Assembly (NCBI GenBank): GCA_009103225.1
Contig: RHPI01002823.1
Coordinates: 945,147-1,009,146 of the forward strand
Direction of reading: 5' to 3'
Source of the DNA: Chlorokybus atmophyticus
Taxonomy: Eukaryota; Streptophyta; Chlorokybophyceae; Chlorokybales; Chlorokybaceae
Length of the DNA stretch: 64,000 bases
Under the pieces are notes generated by a model, which worked only from the letters and a program-made list of their open reading frames with translations, did not search any database and had not been told where the DNA came from. Numbering within the stretch: the first letter of the stretch is position 1; every line of letters starts with the position of its first letter. The translations under genes were made by a program, and so were the position numbers. Below are positions 1-8,900 of this stretch, piece after piece.

Positions 1-454
1 TACGGCGCAGGGCAGCGTACAGGTCCTTGAGTGGAGAATCACAGATGGCAGCACCTACGGTGATGGCTGGTGCGCGCAGTGCTGCTGACCCGAGGGTGAA
101 AGCACTGCCTCCTGCACGAGAGCCAGGTGTTGCTAGAGGTAGAGGAGTACCCAACTCTGCGGCTGCCGCTTGTTGTGCAGCTCTTTGTTCCTCAATGATG
201 ATGGCAGAACGGTCAAGGATGCGGACTCGACGTGTGGCCTCCTTGGACTCAACTTCTGCAGGGGTCAAGTTGACAAGTACCAACTCTGGTTCCTCCTCCT
301 CTGCCTGCTTGAGAGCTGCAGCTATGGACAAGCCTGTTACTGCAACTGAAGTGGCAGGTGGAACGACACCTGCTGGACGGTGCAGAGATGCAGATGCTAT
401 GGTGCTGGCAAGCTCGTCATAGCCGTCTACTCGACGCAGTTCAGCAACGGACAT
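1..454 (-). pseudogene. Retroelement gag-like ORF, downstream part, runs off the window edge
   Basis: Read on the minus strand, a frame with an ATG at 454 stays open to the left edge of the window. It encodes a low-complexity Ala/Glu/Arg-rich protein (LKQAEEEEPELVLVNLTPAE, then an Ala/Gln stretch). The frame is also open upstream of this ATG. It overlaps the end of the 441-842 ORF by 14 bases in a different frame. The simplest reading is one gag-like gene broken by a single-base shift near 441-454. A translational frameshift or a separate overlapping ORF is also possible. No protease, RT or integrase motif lies inside the window. Identification as retroelement gag rests on the neighbouring ORF and LTR, so it is an inference. 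Confidence 0.4.
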
Positions 455-842
455 CGTGTGCTTCATGATCAAGATAATGAGCAGCAATGTGGAAAGAGAT
501 CTCATCTGACCAGTCTTTGTTCTTCAGAGCTTGCTGCCGCATCTTGGAGTGGAACTTGATGATGAACTCATCCAGCGAGGTGGTGCCGGCACGTCCGGAG
601 AAGCGCAGGGATGTGGTTGAACTGGAAGACTCCATCTCGTTGTCGTCGCTGTCCGATGATAGTGGAGAAGCTTGATGACGAGGAGTAGAGTGGAGCGGGG
701 TGAAGCTGGAGATGGAGCGCGAGCCTCTGCTGCTGCGGTCGATGCTCCCGTCACTGGTCCGCTCGTAGGTGAGGTTGGTGGTTGGGCTCCAACTGCTGAG
801 GTCACCCTCGTCTATTGGGGAGAACGGGGTGGGCCTGCTCAT
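441..842 (-). CDS. Retrotransposon gag-like N-terminal ORF
   Basis: A 133-residue ORF. Residues 1-80 are Ser/Thr/Arg/Asp-rich and probably disordered. Residues 80-130 (SGRAGTTSLDEFIIKFHSKM, then a Trp and AAHYLDHEAHD) resemble the start of the helical retrotransposon gag domain, where an F-x-G element is followed by an amphipathic helix and a conserved H-Y-L-x-x-E-A segment. The ORF stops at 441 just where the gag helix bundle should continue, and an open frame takes over at 454. It lies about 190 bases inside a probable 5' LTR in the same orientation, as expected for gag. The family resemblance is from pattern memory only. Confidence 0.45.
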   Translation of the reverse strand: MSRPTPFSPIDEGDLSSWSPTTNLTYERTSDGSIDRSSRGSRSISSFTPLHSTPRHQASPLSSDSDDNEMESSSSTTSLRFSGRAGTTSLDEFIIKFHSKMRQQALKNKDWSDEISFHIAAHYLDHEAHDVRC

Positions 843-1033
843 ACAGCTGGTCCAGAGGTGAAAGGGTAGAGTGCTTATGCTCTACCGTCTATCCTGATGT
901 TGTTACCACCCAAACCACTAGTGCTTGTGCGCACTATGTGATGACAATGATAACGAATGCCCAGCACTCCATCCCTGGGTGCAGACTGCACTATCTGATG
1001 CAGATTGCAACACACTCACTTGTGCAAAGAGGG

Positions 1034-1363
1034 TGACACTGTAAGTCAACAAGCCACTACGATAGGTAGTGCTGTGGACACGGTTCTTTGCATAAGTGGA
1101 TAGAATGATACACTGTTAAGTGAGGTGAATGAGTGTGCAACACGTGGATACAACACCCTGACTACTGAAACAACACACCACCGTCAAGCTCACAGCAATG
1201 ACAGGCACAGCGCACAAGATCATGCACCGTGTCTCACGCAGTAAGGGAATTCTTGGCAACCGGGGCAGCGTGCTTCCAGTTCAAGTCGCTTCACAAGCTC
1301 TTTAGAAACAGAGTCTTTACTTCTTAGTACTCCTAGTACTCACAGTACTCACTTACAGTGTCA
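1034..1363 (-). repeat. Probable 5' LTR of the left-edge retroelement
   Basis: On the minus strand this 330-bp segment starts TGACACTGTAAGT and ends ACTTACAGTGTCA. That is a perfect 13-base terminal inverted repeat with the TG...CA ends typical of LTRs; the match extends two more bases outward (1032-1365). The gag-like ORF begins about 190 bases downstream in the same orientation. The partner LTR would lie left of the window, so an LTR duplication cannot be seen. A short MITE with terminal inverted repeats is the alternative. Just outside, 1360-1380 forms an 8-base-pair hairpin (GTCACCAG/CTGGTGAC). Confidence 0.45.
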
Positions 1364-2085
1364 CCAGCCAGTCTGGTGACGTGATTTCCTACTTATACAT
1401 GTCAAATCATGACTGTGCAGTGCCACACGGGCACTAGGCCAACGGTCACATCGAGGCCTCATGCTATTTCAGAAATCTCCTAAGACTCGATATAGCACAT
1501 GTGTTATTAACAGACTTACAACTGATCAGCTACGCGCGGTCCCTACAGACAGGTCTATAAAGTAGCCCTAGCTACATGCTACATGAGAGGTACAGTAGCT
1601 AGCAGTAGGCTGGGGCTCGAGCGGTCTTCATGCTGGTAGCCCGGGCGTGGGGCTGGGTGTAGGCATGCTCGAGAAGGACTGGCATGCGAGGGTAGATGGC
1701 ATGACAGCTCTCCCGACGCACTCTACTATGCTCTTCTTGCATGTGCTGCTTTTTTCGCCACTTCTGATTGAACAGTTTCCACTTGTTCGCCGTCCTCCAT
1801 GAATTTTGAAACATGCACTCGCTGTTACCTCGTAATGGCCAATTTGCACCAGGTATATGCAAGCATGTTTGATTGTGTCAGAAGGCATTCAACAGGCATG
1901 GGAAGCCCCCCGATGACCTCCTATAGTAACGTGCAAGCGCACACACATACACGGCGTGCATGTTTGTGCTTGTGTATGTATACACAGCAGCAGTTGTTTA
2001 TGGGCAATTCTGTTGCATGTCTGTGTCACATCAACAAAGCATGCACTCTCCACTTATCTGCAACCACAAGAAGTGCGTTGCTTAC

Positions 2086-2661
2086 CTCCCCGCACGTAGC
2101 GCAGCACCACACGAAGTCCAAGTCCTTGAGCAACTTGCGCAAGCAATTGTGGAACAGCTCAACCGCTGTGTTCTCCACGTCAATATCATGCTTCATCAGC
2201 GTCATGTGCCGTTCTAAAGCTGCATCCATGATGCTGCGAGCCTACAATATCTTGTCGTGCTTGGCAACAGCCTGCCTGCGCCATACACACACGTGCACAT
2301 GCACACGCTCTTAGGTGACGTCACAAAGCACACCCGCTTGTCACGACAAAGCACTCTTAGAACTGGCAGGCAGTTGCGTATGTACTGCTGTTGCATGGCA
2401 ATTAAAGACACTGTACCAACACCTCAAGGCAAAGCGTGTCTTGACTCATGCGAGGCAAGGCAAGGCCTGTGCTCTCCTTGCATCATCCTCTTTGCGCTCT
2501 GCGTCATCCCATGCTCTAGCATACCGCTGAAATTCCCCCTCGTCATCATCGATATCATAGCCCCCATTGTTCGGAACCGCGAATCCCTTTGGCTTGCGAA
2601 CCAACTCACCCACCCCACCCCACACCTCCGCAGTGAAGTACTTTTGCAAAAGGCTTGACAT
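2086..2661 (-). CDS. Unidentified minus-strand gene, two probable exons
   Basis: Two coding-looking segments lie on the minus strand. The first starts at an ATG at 2661 (MSSLLQKYFTAEVWGGVGEL) and continues into an acidic region with GGYDIDDDEGEF and a charged helix ending near 2470. The second, 2233-2086, is bounded by a CAG acceptor and a GGGGAG/GTAAGC donor and reads MDAALERHMTLMKHDIDVEN, then a Leu/Cys-containing helix ending CCATCGE. No good GT donor joins them; a GC donor (GCAAGG) would fit. Further exons toward 1600 are likely but were not resolved. I do not recognise the family. It could be the downstream part of the F-box gene copy at 3741-3927, which lies upstream on the same strand. 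Confidence 0.3.
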
Positions 2662-2949
2662 AGACGTCTAGGTCCGTTGTCGTCTTCATGAAGCCAATAT
2701 ATGTTTGTGTAAGCCCGCGCTCCAGGCGAATTACATTTATGATGTCGATACCTTTTTGAGTATAGAACTATCGCAGACACTCACATTACATCTATTGCTA
2801 CTTGCTAGGAGTTAGACTGATGTAACTGTCTGTGCAATACAACAATACAGATGACTAGCCCCGCATGCGATTGCAATCCCTATCACAAAACGGCATGAAT
2901 ACATAATGGCAAGCAGAAACAGGACTTGCGCTATTGGAAAACCTACATT

Positions 2950-4010
2950 CAATTTTCCACTAGTACAACCAAACACTGGAGTAGCTTTGGACTATTGTGC
3001 ATGAGTGCAAACACGCCCCTCCCCTTGAATAGACGTATGCAGTTGCACACACACGCACCACAACAACACTCGCAGACAAGTACCACGCACACCAATGTGG
3101 CTTGTTGCTCACTGACATGCCTGATTGAATAAGCGTGCACACTTGCCTTTAAACAACCACCACAATGCAACTGCCCCGGTAAGCATACACATAAGGCACA
3201 AGTCAGCAGCTAACGCCACAAGCAAAGCAAGGGGCTCTCACACGTACACACTCACACTCACATGCGCTTGTGCGCGTGCGTTGATACACCTGCATCGGCT
3301 TAGATATCCTGTTTGGGCAGCACCTGCGCCCACTGCAGGGCTGCCGTCTCAGCCCATCCCGCCTCCGCCACATGCTTCGGCAATGCGTGGATCTAACGCA
3401 GCACCTCACCTACCCCATCATTGAATGAGCAACACTCACAACGCCGAACAACGATAATCATTTCAATTGCTTGACTGACAGTGCTGCTTGGGCAATGTGC
3501 TTGTTTATGCCTACATTGGCGTGTATGTGCTTGCGCTTACACACCCACATCCTTACTTGTACAATACGCGTGAACTCTGCAATGCCGTGGGTAAAGCAAC
3601 TATAAATGCTTGCTGCACAAGTTGCTGTGCACAGTCATGACAAAATAAAATCTATCGAAAAAGTCATCAAGAACATACAAGAATACGAGTGTTGGTTGCT
3701 ATAAGAAAACCAAAAAAACAAAACAACTGGTGTTGCTCACCTAGGGGCAAATGGGCGCCGATCGCTCTAAGTACCTCAGGCGGCAACATCGGCACGTCGA
3801 CACGGGTGACTTCGCTAACGACGACGATGCTGATGTCGGTGACGCTGTCCTCATTACCACCAGTGCCGCTGCCGTTATCCCCCACGCGGCGGCGGTGCCC
3901 GTTCCCCAACAGCCGCATCCAGGGCATTAAGCATGTTGGCAACAAGCTTGAAGCTTGTTACACCTTGAAAGCAAACATTGTTGGCCGGCGTTAAGCCCGT
4001 TGAGGCCTCG
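2950..4010 (-). repeat. Duplicated F-box cassette, copy A
   Basis: This interval matches 7620-8640 in the same order and orientation. Matched blocks include the F-box exon with its GTGAGC donor, the GC-rich block near 3310-3385 (compare 7940-8000), the CATTGGCGTGTA-type block near 3515 (compare 8148), and the CA-rich block near 3007-3150 (compare 7675-7810). Identity is patchy, so the duplication is old. Introns have diverged but exon-like blocks are kept. Confidence 0.6.
3741..3927 (-). CDS. F-box-like gene, copy A, first exon
   Basis: Minus-strand exon starting with the second in-frame ATG (MPWMRLLGNG) and ending at a CCCCTAG/GTGAGC donor. After a Gly/Ser/Arg-rich leader it encodes VDVPMLPPEVLRAIGAHLPL. 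The pattern L-P-x-E-h-L-x-x-I-x-x-h-L-P-L is the start of an F-box, the Skp1-binding module of SCF ubiquitin ligases. The same exon, splice site and leader recur at 8325-8505, so the reading frame is supported by conservation between copies. Arg/Cys-rich sequence conserved in both copies (minus strand, about 3290-3400, ending GRRCCPN) may be a second exon, though its frame is not settled. The substrate-binding part is not identified. Confidence 0.45.
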
Positions 4011-4064
4011 GGTGGCACGCGTGGGTGTAGCTCTCTCTCTTGAGGACAATGCTAAGAGCACTGT

Positions 4065-4087
4065 GCTCAGAGCATTGTGCTCTGAGC
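4065..4087. repeat. Perfect 10-bp stem, 3-base loop hairpin
   Basis: GCTCAGAGCA, loop TTG, TGCTCTGAGC. An overlapping imperfect version (GCTAAGAGCA/TGCTCAGAGC) begins about 14 bases earlier. It lies just right of F-box cassette copy A. Function unknown. Confidence 0.7.
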
Positions 4088-6376
4088 AGCCCATTATCCG
4101 ATTGCATTTTGCTAGAATAGCGTTGGCCTGTCCACGCACTGTCCAAGCCTGCCTGACGTTGTATGATGCTGGTGTGTTGTACTTTTATGTTGGTAGGGTC
4201 GGGAACTGTTTGCCACGTATGTTTTTGAAATATTGGTGTTTAAGAGTGTTCAAGTAGACCCAAGTTGGCCCAACACACCACAACCGCCAGTTGGCACTCT
4301 CACAACAACATTTACTCAATCGCCCGGGTAACTTTAACCTTCAAACTTCCAAAACTTGTGAGTGCGATTGCACTTGTGATGATACATATAATAGCCCAAG
4401 CAAACTCAAGAAATTGCAGTAAAGCAGCTCAGAGCGGGGCCAGCATCTGCTTGCATTTGACCGCCAGATGCAAGCAGAGGCGGCGAACATCCGTCTCATA
4501 GATTGTGCCACACATGCATAACCATACGAATGCATTTGCGCAACTGATCCAGCCAGCAAGTAAGCACAAATAACATATGTCACAACTTGGTACGTATACA
4601 TCGGTGGGCTGATTCAAGGTTTGATGTAATCTGTACTTTAAGTGCATGCAGCGGCGGCATGAGCGGCATTGATTAACTGATGAACACAACACAACCCTCC
4701 ATTGCGCAATGAGACATGTAGATGATGACAACGGACAACCTGCGTGGCAACCGCTGCGTCAGCATTCATCAAGTGAGTACTACTGTAGTACATGCAATGC
4801 CTTGGTCATTGCGCTTGCCAGCCAATATGTCTTGGTCAAGTGGTGGCTAGGATTATCATTTCCACCATACCGGCTCGCATGACATGCGAGCTAGAGTGGA
4901 CATTATGATTCGGTCAATACGTGCAACTGGTCAACTCGTGCGCGTGCTGGATCATACCACCCACCCCCAGCTCAGACATTGGCCACTTAGCTGTACGAAA
5001 CAGCACCAGTCAAGATGCGAACGAGACATTGCACAAGCATCAAGAGGATGTGAATAAGCTCAAGCAAGACTGGGGGAGGGGGGCAATTTAGGCATGATGT
5101 TGGCTGCGTCAAGAGCATGACGTCACGGCTGGTATCCTTTATTGCTGCTTAGAGTTACGGAAGAAGATGTTAGCGTTGCGGTGCGCAACCCCAAGTTGGC
5201 ACTCGATAAGCGTTACTTGAGGAACTTCCTATTGAGATTTTATGTTCTGTTGACCTGCTACTTCGCAAGCTTATTATGCAATTAAACCCCACATGCCTAT
5301 AATCTTTACTTTATTTGTCGGAAGGCATCTGCATCTTACAAAATATGATTTGGCGTTATACGTCGTAAGTTCGATCCATTACAGAGTGTGGCTGAAGATT
5401 TAAGAACCCTGTAAAGATTGATTCTTCGCAACAAGGCATATTAACATACATACTAATTAGGTGGATTGTTTATAATGTTTGGGATTCTTGAGCTGATTTT
5501 TCATGGAGTGTAGTAATGCTGACAAGAGTGAGCAAGATCTGTTAAGTACACGTCGGGTTTTGGGAAACTGTGGTCTGAAAGAGAATTGAGGTTTGGTCAA
5601 TAACTGCTTACACCCCCTCTAACGGTATTCGGAGTGCCATTGCTATCTGAGGAAACCAAAGAAGGCGAACACTTCTTTACAAGCTTAGCTTTCAAGCAGC
5701 TTTGTTTGCCTAGTAAAGGGAGAGCAATCCCCAAACAAATGCCACATGCAAGATGGCCGGCCATCGCAACTCATAATAAAAACAGATCTATATGTAAATT
5801 ATAAACAAGTTTACAATAACTGCTCTACCACAAGTGCTGGCTTGCCACTTGTCCCCAGCCAGCACCGCACTTGTGGCGCGGTGTAACGCAACCCTAGGCT
5901 TGAGCACTTAGCGCTCACCTAGAAGGGTCATGCACTCTAAGTCGTGCAAGCACTCACACACAAGAGCAAGCACTCTCACACCGTACATACACTCACATAG
6001 AATTGTTAGCACCGTGCATACACTCACACATGCAAGTGTAAGCACGTCCGTCAAGTGTACACACACTTACACACATGCTACACAAGGACACACGTCCACA
6101 CTTTGGCACCCCCTTCAACGGCCTCTCACGAACACCCCACGTGAAGTCCCACACGAGCGAGCACGCCCAGGCAAGGTAGACCCAAGCCTCCAATGCCTTG
6201 CCTACTGAGCATGCTCACTTATATAACCCTAGCGCCTTATCTAGTCACTTAAGGGTAGTGGGTGTCTCCACCAATGGTACCTCGTTCGGACCTCAGTGTA
6301 ATCTATAGCGGCCAACCATCTTGTGACAAGCACTATTGCACTTGCCCTTATTAGGGTCACACCAATCACCTTGCAG

Positions 6377-6690
6377 GATATCTTACCCCAAGTACGAGCA
6401 ACCAATGAGATTGTACTACAATCTTATGGTGTTGGCCACACAGTCTCGTGGCTACAGTTTGTAGATATCAGTCTGTGTGATATCTATATTGTAGTCTATA
6501 TATAATCTATCTATCTATATATACTATCGGTGTATTTTCATGCGATATCCGCATTTGCCTCTTCTGGATCCTTTTAAGATAAGTGCATGTGTAATATCCA
6601 CAGTTTTTTGTACAATGTGGACATTCGTTGCGAAGATATCCACGCCCTTGTGTGCGATATCTATGCTTGACTCTTCTGATATCCTTCCGA
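6377..6690. repeat. Degenerate GATATC-rich repeat
   Basis: GATATC occurs seven times in about 310 bases. Two longer units align with a spacing of about 112 bases: one near 6543 (CGATATCC...CTCTTCTGGATCC) and one near 6655 (CGATATCT...CTCTTCTGATATCC). This suggests an old tandem duplication. No coding potential was recognised. Confidence 0.55.
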
Positions 6691-7179
6691 CTTCAGTCTC
6701 TGTATATTAAGATCAAAGCTGTGATACCAACATTCATATGTAAGAGATCAACATACTTGTCTTCATAGATGCCATTGTCTACAATATAGACACATCCACG
6801 TACAAGATGTCAACATCTATAACATGGACATAGGTGGCTAACTGTTCCACACCAATGTCTTCCTTATAGCAGCAAGCATACATGCTTGTTGATTGTCTAT
6901 CTCACATATGTCCAAGCACTTGGAGCATAACTACTAGCCGCGTTACACACGCATTGCCCGGCACCGGGGTTGCCGCGAGCACGGGCCAGCAACACACCTT
7001 TTGGCAAACCGCGACTGCTTCTTCCCGCACATGCTTGCAACGCACTTGTGAGCAAGCTGCGATTGCCCGCACTTGCATGCGCGCTTCCAAGGTTTATAAG
7101 GATGCGCACGCGTGTTGTTGTTCAAGACCACGTTACTTGCATAATGCATGTTGTACAGGTGAGGGTGCGGGTGCTGTGA

Positions 7180-7380
7180 GCCACTGCTCCGCCTCTTGTC
7201 TCCGCTTCTCCATCTTTTGCCGCATCCTCTCCTCCTGCAACCGCTGCTCCCGCAGCACCCGCAGACCCTCACATGGATCCTCCCGCAACATGATGACGCT
7301 CCCGACACACTCTGCTCTTCTTTATGCGCCCCCGCAGCTGCTCCTCTTGCAAGCGCTGCTCTTGTCGCCTCCTCTGAACA
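7180..7380 (-). CDS. Possible charged coiled-coil exon(s) of F-box copy B
   Basis: The minus strand reads Arg/Gln/Glu-rich helices in two frames: RRQEQRLQEEQLRGRIKK near 7330-7380 and LREQRLQEERMRQKMEKRRQ near 7195-7255. The shared QRLQEE suggests two related exons or an internal duplication with a frame change, possibly across a small intron. The GTACAACATG context on the left gives no clear donor. It may be a downstream exon of the F-box gene whose first exon is at 8325-8505. Identity and exon borders are uncertain. Confidence 0.25.
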
Positions 7381-7619
7381 AGCGCATTTATACTGATAAA
7401 ACTTGATACATTAACACACTGTTGTATTTATAAACCAACACCTCACAATGGTAACGTAAGAGCACTGCACGTTGTTGTGATCCACGCGGCGGCATGAATG
7501 CAGAAATGAAAGTAGTATTTGTGGAAAGGTTTTCAGCCAACAATAAATAGGACTTGCGGTCATAAGACACCAACATGCAACGCTTTCCGCTGACACAATA
7601 AAACACGGTGGAATTGCAA

Positions 7620-8640
7620 CTAGTTGCATGGGAGGATTATGTTGAGTTGTTGCAGTGGCATCGATTGAAGTAAGTGCAAACATGCCTCTCCACTTATACA
7701 CAGACACATACATGCACACACACACGCATGCGCCACACTTGTACATAAGAATGACGCACACAATAATGGCTTGGTGCTTGGTGACCTGATCAATCCAAAT
7801 AGCTTACACCCTTGCCCGTCGAAAGCAAAACTTCAACAGCAAATTGCTCTAGGTACGCACAGATCCAAGTAAGGCACAGCATCTAACATATAAACTCTCG
7901 CATGCATATACACACACCTGCATCTACTCCTACAATACGTTGGGGCAGCATCTGCGCCCACCGCAGTGCCGTCCCCGCTTATCCCGCCTCCGCCGCGCTT
8001 GACCGCAGCTCCTCACCTGCTCATGTGTTGCATGACCGCATCAGCGCCGACCTTCAGTTAACAACGATGACGGCCATGATGAACAAATGGTGATTGACTG
8101 TGCTACTTAAGACAATATGAACAATGTAGTCACATGCATGTTGATAGCATTGGCGTGTACGTTTGTGCTGATGCTTGTATAATAGGGGTGCGTGCATGTT
8201 TGTAGGACTAAAAAGTTTGGTTACCTCAGTAGCCAATACAAAAACCACTGACCATTGGTCTTCACTCCTACACAGCTACAACTGTCAAATATTGCAACAT
8301 AACACAATTGGCTGCTTTGCTCACCTATAGGCACGTGGGCGGCAATCGCTCTGAGCAGCTCCGAGGGCAGCATTGGCACGTCAACACTGGGGACGTCGCC
8401 ATTAGCGTCGACGATGACGCTGCCCTCACCACCACCACCAACGCCGCCATCAGCGACCTTGACGCGGCGGCGGCGCTTGTCCCCCGGCAGCCTTACCCAG
8501 GGCATTGAGCATATTGGCCACAAGCATCTTCTTGCCATGAGCTTCAATCTTGCCCACACCAACCCGAACACTTTTTAATGCAACGCAACGACAGCATTTG
8601 TTGGCTGGCGCGAAGCCCGTTGTCTGTCGTTGCAATGACT
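7620..8640 (-). repeat. Duplicated F-box cassette, copy B
   Basis: Second copy of the cassette at 2950-4010, about 4.6 kb away in direct orientation. The right end (GCGAAGCCCGTTG near 8610) matches GTTAAGCCCGTTG near 3997. Copy B keeps a fuller Gly/Asp-rich leader before the F-box. Confidence 0.6.
8325..8505 (-). CDS. F-box-like gene, copy B, first exon
   Basis: Minus-strand exon starting MPWVRLPGDKRRRR, followed by a Gly/Val/Asp-rich linker and VDVPMLPSELLRAIAAHVPI, then a CCTATAG/GTGAGC donor. The LPSELLRAIAAHVP segment fits the first helices of an F-box, predicted to recruit Skp1 in an SCF ubiquitin ligase. The frame extends upstream to 8571, so an earlier start is possible. Its 5' end faces the F-box/LRR gene that starts at 8901 on the plus strand, so two F-box genes share a short divergent interval. 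Downstream exons are unresolved: an Arg/Cys-rich block at 7915-8030 has a counterpart in copy A, and coiled-coil-like segments lie near 7180-7380. Confidence 0.5.
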
Positions 8641-8900
8641 GGCTTTGGCGTGATTTTTCGAATTTTCGAATGCAGCGTCAGTTTAAGCAGCGTTTGTTGC
8701 CTTTTGCGGGTGTTTTTACCGGATTAGGGTCTCGAGAATTTCTCGGTTTTAGGGCAGTTCCAAACTTTCGGGGCCTTGTTGTTGCTGTGAGCGTCTTTCT
8801 TGTCGTCGACGGCGGTAGGGTTGTCGTCGGTGGCGCTGCCTTTGCTCGTACGGCGCGTGTGGGTAGGTGAGCTTGTTTGAGTCTGTTTGGAAAGGACGGG
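8506..8900. promoter_or_regulatory. Divergent interval between two F-box genes
   Basis: About 0.4 kb separates the copy B start (8505, -) from the F-box/LRR ATG (8901, +). It must contain both 5' leaders and presumably both promoters. No clear TATA box was seen. Confidence 0.4.

Larger units (their letters stand above)
4011..6880. other. Gene-poor interval
   Basis: No convincing coding exon was found. The stretch 4850-5830 is relatively AT-rich with no long open frame. A strong hairpin sits at 4065-4087, and a degenerate repeat rich in GATATC lies at 6377-6690. Short ORFs here lack homology-like patterns and paired splice sites. Confidence 0.5.

Noticed and set aside
27-422. Plus-strand 131-residue ORF at the left edge
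   Set aside because: Antisense of the gag-like frame; composition mirrors it and there is no independent support.
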